Of a stretch of DNA of 64,000 nt, positions 33,979 through 41,121 are shown one piece after another. The position numbers were made by a program, and so were the translations under genes. Each line of letters opens with the position of its first letter. Position 1 is the first letter of the stretch. Under the pieces are notes generated by a model, which saw only the letters and a list, made by a program, of their open reading frames with translations, was not told the origin of the DNA and ran no database searches. The stretch lies in the NCBI RefSeq assembly GCF_001999905.1, contig NZ_CP019642.1, positions 1-64,000 on the forward strand, given 5' to 3'. The DNA comes from Planococcus lenghuensis (GTDB lineage Bacteria > Bacillota > Bacilli > Bacillales_A > Planococcaceae).

Positions 33979-34683
33979 ATGATTGAAGGGATGCCTAAGC
34001 ATGTAGCGATCATGATGGACGGCAATGGCAGGTGGGCAGCTGAAAGGGGCTTGTCACGTTCCAAAGGGCATTATAAGGGCATGCTTGCTGTAAAAGAAGT
34101 GATCCAGGGAGCCATGGACTTGGGGATAAAACATTTGACCTTATATGCCTTCTCGACCGAGAACTGGACCCGGCCGAAAGAAGAAGTGGATTATATTATG
34201 AGCCTGCCGCTTATCTTCTTTAAATCAGAAATAGCCAATTTGATGAAAAACAGAATTAAAGTCCGCTTTATAGGGGACATTGCGGCTCTGCCTGAAAAGA
34301 CGCAGCGAGTGATCGAAGAAACCATGAGGAAAACGGAATTGAATACCGGATTGAATTTAAATGTAGCCATGAACTACGGCGGGAGGGCTGATATTGTTCA
34401 GGCAGTCAGAAAGACGATCAGCGACGCGCAATCCAGTTCTGAAAAGGGAATTGCCATTGAGTTTGCCGGCCTCCAGAAACATCTGTGGACAGGGAAAATT
34501 CCGGATGCAGATCTCCTGATCAGGACTAGCGGCGAGAAAAGGATCAGTAATTTCCTGCTTCTGCAAGCAGCTGAAACGGAACTCTGGTTCACGGATACGT
34601 ATTGGCCGGATTTCAAAAAAGCACATCTTTCAGAAGCGATCGTTGCCTACAAAGAGAGAAAGTTAAGACACCAGCAGGGATAA
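33979..34683 (+). CDS. uppS: Isoprenyl transferase / undecaprenyl-diphosphate synthase
   Basis: A 234-residue cis-prenyltransferase. ATG 33979 follows GAGGAGGGAA. The catalytic start PKHVAIMMDGNGRWAAERGL contains the essential Asp and the phosphate-binding NGRWA; YAFSTENWTRPKEEVDYIM and the C-terminal RTSGEKRISNFLLLQAAETELWFTDTYWPDF are standard. It makes the C55 lipid carrier for cell-wall synthesis. Because the chromosome must carry an essential uppS, this is likely a second copy. Changes such as LLLQAAETE in place of LLWQ.AYSE mark it as divergent. It may bypass inhibition of the resident enzyme or make another chain length; that is a guess. Confidence 0.9.
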   Translation: MIEGMPKHVAIMMDGNGRWAAERGLSRSKGHYKGMLAVKEVIQGAMDLGIKHLTLYAFSTENWTRPKEEVDYIMSLPLIFFKSEIANLMKNRIKVRFIGDIAALPEKTQRVIEETMRKTELNTGLNLNVAMNYGGRADIVQAVRKTISDAQSSSEKGIAIEFAGLQKHLWTGKIPDADLLIRTSGEKRISNFLLLQAAETELWFTDTYWPDFKKAHLSEAIVAYKERKLRHQQG

Positions 34684-34734
34684 GCTGTCCATTATTCATT
34701 TGACTGGACCTAAGTAAAAGCAAGGAGTGGCGGG

Positions 34735-35364
34735 ATGGGATCAAGAATCATGCATTTAATTATCGCCGACCGTGTCTCGGAGAAATTGTCGATTCAATGC
34801 AAGGGGCAATTTCTTTTGGGGGGCATCGCACCGGACGCGGCATTTACCAGAGAAAGAAAAACCAAGTCACATTACTATGAAGGAAGCCTGGAAGACGGAA
34901 CGAGATGCGTGAATTATGAGCGCTTTGCGGAAAAATATCCTGTCGATATCCAGAGCGAGTATGGGCTCGGCTATTTAATTCATCTAATCGCCGATGACGT
35001 ATGGATGAAGCACATCTACTTCAAAAACAACTTCAAGAATCGCTTGGATGCTGATCCGGGGCTATTAGACAGGTGGCACAGCGATTTCAGAAAGCTGAAC
35101 GGAAAACTGATTGAATGGTTTGAGTGCGGAGATTTGGAGGATGAACTGAGAGCGATTGGTGTACCTGAAAATAACATAAGTGAAATCGAGTCAGAGGATT
35201 TAGAGAAATTCAAAGAAGAAACGATCAATGACTTCTTCTACACTGAAGATGATTTAAAAAAAGAATTAGAAGTCTATTCATTGAAGCAAATTTTAAGCTA
35301 TATCAATTTGGCAGTTGAGGAAATCATCAATTTTTACATGGCTGTCACGTTAAGAATCTCTTGA
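34735..35364 (+). CDS. Zinc-dependent phospholipase C-like hydrolase
   Basis: A 209-residue all-helical protein starting at ATG 34735 after GGAGTGGCGGG. The N-terminal SRIMHLIIADRVSEKL and FLLGGIAPDAAFTRERKTKSHYYEG, with YGLGYLIHLIADDVWMKHIY, carry the His and Asp residues of the Zn_dep_PLPC family. Homologues in Bacillus are intracellular hydrolases of unknown physiological substrate. It is in a row with uppS and the HAD gene on the same strand and may be co-transcribed with them. Confidence 0.8.
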   Translation: MGSRIMHLIIADRVSEKLSIQCKGQFLLGGIAPDAAFTRERKTKSHYYEGSLEDGTRCVNYERFAEKYPVDIQSEYGLGYLIHLIADDVWMKHIYFKNNFKNRLDADPGLLDRWHSDFRKLNGKLIEWFECGDLEDELRAIGVPENNISEIESEDLEKFKEETINDFFYTEDDLKKELEVYSLKQILSYINLAVEEIINFYMAVTLRIS

Positions 35365-35425
35365 AATATGTTATTGGCCAAAGGTATTGAGACGGAAGTC
35401 GTCTAAAATGAGAGGAATGTTACGG

Positions 35426-36013
35426 ATGAATATTCTCTGGGACTTCGATGGTACGCTATTTGATACCTATCCTGCCTATTCCAGAATCTTTTCTCATGTA
35501 CTCGGGGGAAGGGCGGCAGAAGTTGAAATCTACAAGAAGCTCAAAGTCTCGTTTTCTCACGCCATCGACCATTATGGATTATCTGAAGAGCAGATTGACG
35601 AAATGAACCGGCTGGAGGAGAAGTTGCAGCCGGCTGATATTGTACCGTTCGAATCAGTGGAAGAAGTGCTGAAACTGGCGAACAAGAATGTGATCATGAC
35701 TCATAAGGACCGAAAAGGAGTCCTTGCCATCCTTCAATACTATGGCTGGGAGGAATATTTCAGTGACATGGTGACGATTGATGACGGATTCCCGAGGAAA
35801 CCCGATGCAGCCTCTTATCGGTACCTCCACGAAAAGTACGGTATCGACTTGGCAATCGGGGACAGGGAAATCGATCTTATTCCAGCAAATGAGCTTGGCA
35901 TCAGGACGTGCATCTTCCAAGGAACCAGCAAAGCCGCGGATTATAGCTTGGCAAGTTACGACAAATTTCAAAATATCATTGATTTTGATTTATTAAAAAA
36001 AGAGAACCTCTAA
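35426..36013 (+). CDS. HAD-superfamily phosphatase
   Basis: A 195-residue hydrolase of the phosphoglycolate-phosphatase-like HAD group. ATG 35426 lies nine bases after GAGAGG; earlier in-frame ATGs lack that spacing. Motif I is LWDFDGTLFDTYPAY, motif II VIMTHKDRKG, the Lys motif FPRKPDAASYRYL and motif IV LAIGDREIDLIPANELGI. An alpha-helical cap occupies about residues 17-80. Substrate unknown. The gene ends exactly where a 5'-truncated frame begins, a probable recombination junction. Confidence 0.88.
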   Translation: MNILWDFDGTLFDTYPAYSRIFSHVLGGRAAEVEIYKKLKVSFSHAIDHYGLSEEQIDEMNRLEEKLQPADIVPFESVEEVLKLANKNVIMTHKDRKGVLAILQYYGWEEYFSDMVTIDDGFPRKPDAASYRYLHEKYGIDLAIGDREIDLIPANELGIRTCIFQGTSKAADYSLASYDKFQNIIDFDLLKKENL

Positions 36014-36605
36014 AGGATCGGTTCGGCAACCGCTTCCCACGGAGGAACTTGAAGAGAGAAGAGCGAAAGCGAGGGCGGCAAGGGAAGCAACTCGCGCAGA
36101 GAAGTCTGCATTCACGGCAGAAATTCCAGCGATACAGCAACAACCCTCAAGTGATGTATATTGGTCTGGCCGGTTGCAATCCGGCTTTCGTTCCCCTTAC
36201 GCTACAAACCGAGATGAGCGGGAATTAGATGAGTTCTGGCATAGCAGATTCCAGGAAAAGCGGAAAGCGCAGCCTAAACTCATTACCGATTTTGCAGCCA
36301 AAAAGAAATATCGGCCATTTGTGGAACGTCTGCTGACCATCCGGGTGGAGGGAGCTATGTATATTCCTGTATCCGACCGAGTATGGAGAAAAGTGATTAT
36401 GGACTGGTTGGAAATGAATTGCCTGGAAGAGAATTGGACTGTTTCGGTGGAAGAGATGGTCGAGTTACTAGGAAAGTCCGGTGTTGAATTGGACTCGCAG
36501 CAGTTAAAGTTTGCTGCTTATCCAGTGAAGAGCTTCCTGGAAATCTATGCAAAAGCAGCGAGAACAGATTTACGACTAAAAGGAAACCTTTCTGTTATGG
36601 AGTAA
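36012..36605 (+). pseudogene. 5'-truncated gene of unknown function
   Basis: The frame ending at 36605 is open leftward to the very end of the HAD gene. It reads RQPLPTEELEERRAKARAAREATRAEKSAFTAEIPAIQQQPSSDVYWSGRLQSGF and then the better-formed ...YATNRDERELDEFWHSRFQEKRKAQPK and RVEGAMYIPVSDRVWRKVIMDWLEMN. A TTG at 36174 would give 143 residues, but no ribosome site precedes it. The arginine- and alanine-rich helix in front looks coding. I therefore think the 5' end was lost when this segment was joined to the HAD gene. Family not recognised. Confidence 0.5.
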
Positions 36606-36768
36606 TGGCGGTTCAGCGAGGACAAGCAGAATGCCTCTGACTTCGATTAGCACCCAGGCACTATGTTAATAAAAGCCCATTTTAGAATCAATTTTCTGCA
36701 ACTCCCTTAAATATCTTCATGATTGATACGAAATGGTGTTCAATCGGTGAAATAGATGGGTATAATAA

Positions 36769-36780
36769 GAACATACGTTC
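36769..36780. promoter_or_regulatory. LexA (DinR) box
   Basis: GAACATACGTTC matches the Bacillus SOS box GAAC-N4-GTTC exactly. It begins two bases after a -10-like TATAAT (36761-36766), so bound LexA would block the promoter. The regulated gene is the YolD-like frame at 36801. Confidence 0.75.
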
Positions 36781-36800
36781 TTAAAAAGGGAGTGGAAGAG

Positions 36801-37115
36801 ATGCAGAAAGCTCATACACGTTGGCATGGACTCTTTGTGTCGGAACACACGAAGCCTCTCACCAATGAAATCATTACCGACCCGCAGCCGCTGCTCAGCG
36901 GCGATGAGCGGCGTAGTATCCATGAGTTGCTCGCAGTCGCCTTTGAGCGAAGATGTCCTATTTTTATTCAGTCCTGGCAGGACCGGCATTTTCATTACCA
37001 TCGTGGGATTATCCAACGAATTGATGGCGAGAAAGAGATCTTAGTTTACTCGGACCCGTTTGGGGAATGGCCGCTTGCCTTAGAAGCCATCACGTCAGTA
37101 CATATGCTTGAATAG
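36801..37115 (+). CDS. YolD-like protein under SOS control
   Basis: A 104-residue protein. ATG 36801 follows AGGGAG by eight bases. The layout (KAHTRWHGLFVSEHTKPL..., a helical DERRSIHELLAVAFERR, then beta-strands IFIQSWQDRHFHYHRGIIQRIDGE and ILVYSDPFGEWPLALEAITSVHML) matches YolD-like proteins. In Bacillus and its plasmids yolD genes normally sit next to a Y-family polymerase (uvrX/yqjW) and are induced by DNA damage. Here a LexA box is present, but no polymerase gene follows, so it is an orphan. It may modulate a polymerase encoded elsewhere. Confidence 0.72.
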   Translation: MQKAHTRWHGLFVSEHTKPLTNEIITDPQPLLSGDERRSIHELLAVAFERRCPIFIQSWQDRHFHYHRGIIQRIDGEKEILVYSDPFGEWPLALEAITSVHMLE

Positions 37116-37227
37116 CTGCTAACTGTAGGAAGCGATATCCATCCTGCTGAAATTATATGTAACTCTTGGGAACCGACTGTCGTTTTAATGGGGTGTTTGT
37201 AACCAGAAATTCATTGGAGAGGAAGAC

Positions 37228-37548
37228 GTGGCGAGAGAAACGACGGTGCAAAAAGTGGATATCGTTGAACTGTTTGAAGGAGGCTATACTGAAAAGAATA
37301 GGGGTTACTTGTTCGGCCCTTCCATGCTGTTGCGAATTATGCCCGCGCACTGGCAGTGGTTTGAGGTAAGAGGGCGGAATCTTACGGATGACCTTTCTGC
37401 TGCAGGATACATACAATTAAGGCCAGACGATGATTACGTTATTTTAGAATTCCCTGCGCTGGATATCGAGCCTAATGACCTTGGCATCATGAAGATTGCC
37501 GATTATTTACGCTTGGTCTCATTGAAGGCAAACAGAGATATTGTGTAA
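37228..37548 (+). CDS. Hypothetical protein
   Basis: A 106-residue acidic protein. GTG 37228 is supported by GGAGAGG six bases upstream. The sequence has no motif I recognise: a KVDIVELFEGGY start, FGPSMLLRIMPAHWQWFEVRGR and a C-terminal DYLRLVSLKANRDIV helix. It follows the YolD-like gene by 112 bases and precedes another small gene in the same direction. May belong to the plasmid SOS or maintenance group; function unknown. Confidence 0.55.
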   Translation: MARETTVQKVDIVELFEGGYTEKNRGYLFGPSMLLRIMPAHWQWFEVRGRNLTDDLSAAGYIQLRPDDDYVILEFPALDIEPNDLGIMKIADYLRLVSLKANRDIV

Positions 37549-37599
37549 AGTGATTGAATGGTATGATAAGGAAAAAGGGAGGAAAGGCGGCAGAAAGGG

Positions 37600-37806
37600 A
37601 TGTCCTATGTCATTTACTTTACCGGTGGGATCGGCTACTGGACCGGGAAGTACTATTTGGATGGCGAACATAGCGTGCCAAGATGCAAGAGCTATATTAC
37701 CCCGGAAGTAAAACGATATAAGACCGAACAGCGGGCAGGATTGGCAGCAAAAGAGTTGTGCAGGCTTTTTGGAATGGGCGATTTCCGAGTGGAAGATATT
37801 GAATGA
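37600..37806 (+). CDS. Small hypothetical protein
   Basis: A 68-residue basic protein, ATG 37600 after GGGAGGAAAGGCGG. The content is YVIYFTGGIGYWTGKYYLDGEHSVPRCKSYI, then a helical RYKTEQRAGLAAKELCRLFGMG. I do not recognise the family. A strong terminator follows directly, so it ends a transcription unit. Confidence 0.55.
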   Translation: MSYVIYFTGGIGYWTGKYYLDGEHSVPRCKSYITPEVKRYKTEQRAGLAAKELCRLFGMGDFRVEDIE

Positions 37807-37814
37807 CGAATGGC

Positions 37815-37839
37815 GATCAGCGACTGCTGATCTTTTTTT
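37815..37839 (+). terminator. Rho-independent terminator
   Basis: GATCAGC (37815-37821), GACT loop, GCTGATC (37826-37832) and seven Ts. Strong and complete. Confidence 0.85.
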
Positions 37840-37891
37840 GTCCTTAAAATACCGGATTTGTTTGGAGAAACAGAGACCAGCTATTCAAAAT

Positions 37892-37905
37892 ACAACAATT
37901 ATTGT
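37892..37905. promoter_or_regulatory. Operator-like palindrome ACAACAATTATTGT
   Basis: One mismatch from the perfect dyad at 37919-37932. It lies between a possible -35 TTCAAA (37884-37889) and -10 TATAAA (37908-37913). Confidence 0.55.
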
Positions 37906-37918
37906 ATTATAAAGTAAA

Positions 37919-37932
37919 ACAACAATTGTTGT
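37919..37932. promoter_or_regulatory. Operator-like perfect palindrome ACAACAATTGTTGT
   Basis: A perfect 14-bp dyad just upstream of the ribosome site of the helix-turn-helix gene. Its centre is 27 bases from that of the first copy, and a third copy (ACAACAACTGTTGT) is inside the gene at 38177-38190. Likely autoregulatory operator. Confidence 0.6.
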
Positions 37933-37948
37933 GGCAAGAGGTGGGACC

Positions 37949-38554
37949 TTGAGAAAGTATGGATTGGACGAACTCTTTGATGTACTGAAACGGCACAAAA
38001 TCACCACTAATAAGGAAAGCGTCAGACGCTGGCTCCGTGAAGGGAAAATCAACGGTTCCAAAGGAGCTGGACCGAGGCGGAACGGCTGGTGGGTCACAGA
38101 AGCCGATCTGATGGCATTCCTGAAAGAACGGCTGCCGGACCACGTAAATCCTGAATTGCCGGAGGAGAACCAAAACACAACAACTGTTGTGGTAACGGAA
38201 GAAGAGAAGGAAGAGATCCGGGAGGAAGCGCGCCAGGAATTGCTGGGACAGCTGGCTGCCAAAAACATTTGGGAAGGCCGTTTCCAGCTGAAAAAATCGT
38301 TCGTTAACGCTTGTCTGGACCATCGGCGAATCGAAAACAGGGGGCTCCGGACATATATCCTAAACCGGATGATGCAGCATAAAGGGGGATACGCAACACC
38401 GGGCGTGCTGTATCTGCTCGACACATTCAAATTTGACGGCGAACGCTTGCCCTTCGATTCCAGTTTCGGGTCGCTGGATGAACAGGTTGTCTATTCATTG
38501 ATTGACCATCTGCAGCAGGAGTACGTAAATCCAAACAGAAGAAAAGGAGAGTAA
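37949..38554 (+). CDS. Helix-turn-helix plasmid protein, probable autorepressor
   Basis: A 201-residue protein. TTG 37949 (MRKYGLDELFDVLKRHKI) follows AGAGGTGGG; the frame also opens at GTG 37931, but that codon lies inside the operator palindrome. Residues 1-60 form an excisionase/MerR-like HTH: LDELFDVLKRHKITTNKESVRRWLREGKINGSKG and WWVTEADLMAFL. A charged linker (TEEEKEEIREEARQELL) and a helical C-terminal domain follow. Two copies of ACAACAATTGTTGT upstream and one within the gene suggest that it binds this motif and represses itself. Similar proteins occur on Firmicutes plasmids next to replication or recombination genes; the exact role is unknown. Confidence 0.68.
   Translation: MRKYGLDELFDVLKRHKITTNKESVRRWLREGKINGSKGAGPRRNGWWVTEADLMAFLKERLPDHVNPELPEENQNTTTVVVTEEEKEEIREEARQELLGQLAAKNIWEGRFQLKKSFVNACLDHRRIENRGLRTYILNRMMQHKGGYATPGVLYLLDTFKFDGERLPFDSSFGSLDEQVVYSLIDHLQQEYVNPNRRKGE
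38177..38190. promoter_or_regulatory. Intragenic copy of the operator motif
   Basis: ACAACAACTGTTGT differs at one base from the perfect palindrome at 37919-37932. It lies within the HTH gene, encoding the Thr/Val-rich NTTTVVV stretch, and could serve as an auxiliary operator for looping, about 260 bases from the promoter copies. Confidence 0.45.
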
Positions 38555-38664
38555 ATACGCGTGTTAGCAAGTAACTTACTCAACCGTTCGACCTTATTTT
38601 TGAATTTCAGCAGTTCGAGTGGTACGCTTTTCTTTGCAATTCACTTTTGAAGGAGGTAGTCATA

Positions 38665-39690
38665 TTGCCAACTACATATAAAGAGATCCACCTGGCGAAT
38701 CGGCCGGAAGGCACACCCACGAATGAAGATTTTGCCTTTATTGAAAAGGAAATTCCCTCACTGGCAGATGGTGAACTACTGCTTAAAACCTTATATCTTT
38801 CAGTCGATCCATATATGCGCGGCCGAATGAGAGATGTCAAATCCTATGTCGAGCCGTTCAAGCTGAACGAAGCGATTGCGGGCGGCGTGCTGGCAGAAGT
38901 CGTCGACTCAAAATCCGAAGGGTTTAAACAAGGTGATATCGTCACCGGCAGGCTCAATTGGGCGGAATATAATGTGGCAAACGCCCAAACGGTCCAGAAA
39001 GTTGATCCGGCATCCGCACCGATTACGACGCGGCTCGGCATTCTAGGCATGACCGGTCTGACCGCGTATTTCGGACTTCTCGATATCGGGAAACCGCAGG
39101 AAGGTGAAACAGTTGTTGTTTCCGGCGCTGCAGGCGCGGTTGGTTCTGTCGTCGGGCAGATTGCCAAACTGAAAGGCGCACGCGTTGTCGGCATTGCCGG
39201 CTCGCAGGACAAGATCGATTATTTAATCAACGAACTCGGATTTGACGCAGCCGTAAATTATAAGGATAACAATTTTAAAGAAGACTTCAAAAAAGCGATC
39301 CCGGACGGTGTCGATGTCTATTTTGATAATGTCGGCGGAGTCGTCTCCGACACGGTTATTTTTGAAATCAACCGCAATGCACGCATCGTTGTGTGCGGCA
39401 CGATTTCTTCTTATAATAATCCCGAAGCGGATACCGGTCCGCGTATCCAGTGGAAATTCATCACAACAAGCTCAATGATGAAAGGCTTCACAATCGGCGA
39501 TTATGCGCAGGAGTTCAAAACCGGTGCGCAGGATCTTGCAAAATGGCTGCAGGAAGGCAAGCTGAAGTATGAAGAAACAATCACTGAGGGCTTTGAAAGA
39601 ACACCGGAAGCATTCCTGGACCTGTTCGAAGGCAACAACCTCGGCAAGCAGCTTGTCAAAGTAGCGAAGCCGGAGTTCGCTTCATTGTAA
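38665..39690 (+). CDS. NADP-dependent oxidoreductase (medium-chain, CurA/PTGR-like)
   Basis: A 341-residue zinc-independent medium-chain reductase. TTG 38665 is nine bases after AAGGAGG; the frame also opens at 38647 inside the ribosome site. Family features: SVDPYMRGRM, the GROES-like fold, then the Rossmann motif VVSGAAGAVGSVVGQIAKLKGARVVGIAGS (AxxGxxG) for NADPH, YFDNVGG and a C-terminal NNLGKQLVKV. Members reduce alpha,beta-unsaturated ketones, aldehydes or quinones. Base composition is higher in GC than the neighbouring defence genes. Regulation not visible. Confidence 0.9.
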   Translation: MPTTYKEIHLANRPEGTPTNEDFAFIEKEIPSLADGELLLKTLYLSVDPYMRGRMRDVKSYVEPFKLNEAIAGGVLAEVVDSKSEGFKQGDIVTGRLNWAEYNVANAQTVQKVDPASAPITTRLGILGMTGLTAYFGLLDIGKPQEGETVVVSGAAGAVGSVVGQIAKLKGARVVGIAGSQDKIDYLINELGFDAAVNYKDNNFKEDFKKAIPDGVDVYFDNVGGVVSDTVIFEINRNARIVVCGTISSYNNPEADTGPRIQWKFITTSSMMKGFTIGDYAQEFKTGAQDLAKWLQEGKLKYEETITEGFERTPEAFLDLFEGNNLGKQLVKVAKPEFASL

Positions 39691-39712
39691 TAACCGACAA
39701 CCGTTAAAGTGC

Positions 39713-39746
39713 AAAAACCGTTGCTCTGAATAGAACAGCGGTTTTT
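39713..39746 (+). terminator. Rho-independent terminator after oxidoreductase
   Basis: AAAAACCG-TTG and CAG-CGGTTTTT form a stem with A- and T-tracts on both sides, so it may act in both directions. Confidence 0.75.
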
Positions 39747-39851
39747 GTGTACAGTAAAAAAACGCCTATTTCCAAAAAGGAAACTGGCGCATAATCTTGG
39801 GAAAGTGGCCGGTTTTCTCTGATCACTTTCGGAAAAAGGGGGCTTCAAAAA

Positions 39852-39894
39852 AACAGGGAGAGAACAACCGATTGGTTATTCTCTCCCTGTTTTT
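39852..39894 (-). terminator. Terminator of the XerS-like gene
   Basis: AACAGGGAGAGAA (39852-39864) and TTCTCTCCCTGTT (39879-39891) are a perfect 13-bp dyad. On the minus strand the stem is followed by a TTTTTT-rich stretch, and its right arm includes the recombinase stop codon. Confidence 0.75.
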
Positions 39895-41027
39895 AATTTA
39901 GGGGTTTCCTGAGTTTTTGAAGGTCTTCGTCTCTGTTCCATTTTGGTAAGGACTTCTTCGCCATCTCGATTCGATAAGTTGGTATAGAGGGAAGTGGCTT
40001 CAAAGTTGCTATGGCCCAGCTGGTCCCGCAGCAAAACCAGGCTGCCACCACTGCGGATGTAATCCGTCGCAAAGCTATGCCGCAGTTTATGCGGGCTGAT
40101 GCCTTCACTTTCCGAAAAAGCACCGGTGTATTTGGCGACGATCTTCTCGATTGCCCGTCTGGACAGCGGCTGAGCCGCGCCTTTGTATAAGGAGACGAAC
40201 AGGAAGGGGGATTCGTTTGCTCCGCGGTAGCGGGCTTCCCGCACCTCCATGTAGCGCCGCAGGTACTCAATTGCTTCCGGAAGCACGTTAATGGTATCCT
40301 CCTTGGATCCTTTTCGTCTCACGTCGATCATTTTCTTTTTCAGGTTCAGTTTTTTCGTCAGAATGCGCGCCAGTTCCCCGAGACGGAGACCGCTCCCGAG
40401 AAAAAGGTGGAGGATGGCCAAGTCGCGTTCCTTGTCCCGCAGGAAACGGGAACGGGCTACGGCACTGTTCAGTGTGTCGATGTAATCGTGTTCCACGAAG
40501 TGGAGGAAGTCATAGATCTCCGCGTCATTTAAGATGACGGAACTGATTTTTTGGGCACGCCGGCTGGCTGTCTCCTTTTTGGAATGGAGGACAATCTTGC
40601 TCATCACATTCCGGTCAAAGTAGGATTCCCCGGATTCTGTCTCCGTTTCTTTTGTTAAGTAGTTAAAGAGTGACTTCAAGGCATGGATGACATTCGCAAC
40701 CATTCCATCGCCCCGATTCTTCGTCTCGTTCTGCCCCTGGGTGATGGCTTCTTCGCGAAGGTGATCGATGTAGTGTTCGATGTCTTCCTTTCGAAGGGAG
40801 GCCAGCACGGTATAGGAGATAGAAGGGACGTCCGCAGTTTCCGCCAGGTTCTCCCGGATGAGCCAAGCAAAGAAGTGCTTGTAATGGTACAGGTATTGAT
40901 GCAGCGTATTTGGTGAAAGACCCGCCCGTTTTTTGGACCGGACATATTCCGCGACATAGAAGGGCATCTTCTTCAACTGCGTCTCGATTCGCTGCAAAAC
41001 GCGTAATTCTTCAGGTGTCATTGCCAC
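39876..41027 (-). CDS. XerS-like tyrosine recombinase
   Basis: A 383-residue recombinase. The N-terminal part (LPFYVAEYVRSKKRAGLSPNTLHQYLYHYKHFFAWL-like) is characteristic of the single-protein Xer system XerS of streptococci and lactococci. The catalytic domain has Arg in GSGLRLGELARI, Lys in VRRKGSKEDTI, HxxR in SPHKLRHSFATDYI, His in LGHSNFEATS and Tyr in TSLYTNLS. GTG 41027 is preceded by AAAGGAG. A dif-like site lies 40 bases upstream of its start (41068-41099), the arrangement seen for xerS and dif(SL). It is therefore the best candidate to act on the paired sites that flank the TIR gene, and may also resolve plasmid dimers. Confidence 0.85.
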   Translation of the reverse strand: MAMTPEELRVLQRIETQLKKMPFYVAEYVRSKKRAGLSPNTLHQYLYHYKHFFAWLIRENLAETADVPSISYTVLASLRKEDIEHYIDHLREEAITQGQNETKNRGDGMVANVIHALKSLFNYLTKETETESGESYFDRNVMSKIVLHSKKETASRRAQKISSVILNDAEIYDFLHFVEHDYIDTLNSAVARSRFLRDKERDLAILHLFLGSGLRLGELARILTKKLNLKKKMIDVRRKGSKEDTINVLPEAIEYLRRYMEVREARYRGANESPFLFVSLYKGAAQPLSRRAIEKIVAKYTGAFSESEGISPHKLRHSFATDYIRSGGSLVLLRDQLGHSNFEATSLYTNLSNRDGEEVLTKMEQRRRPSKTQETPKLKTGRE

Positions 41028-41067
41028 CGAGCAACAGCTCCTTTTCGTGTTAATCTATTCATCCTTT

Positions 41068-41099
41068 ATTGTTCGCAATATGCAATTTTAACGAACAAT
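41068..41099 (+). other. dif-like recombination site (site B)
   Basis: A 32-bp site with inverted outer arms ATTGTTCG and CGAACAAT. Its reverse complement-related partner lies at 42337-42368, on the other side of the TIR gene. The two differ at only a few central positions (ATATGCAATTTT against ATATATCAATTT) and have the same total length. It lies in the leader of the XerS-like gene. Confidence 0.65.
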
Positions 41100-41121
41100 G
41101 CTTTTAATTTTTCCTTTGGGA

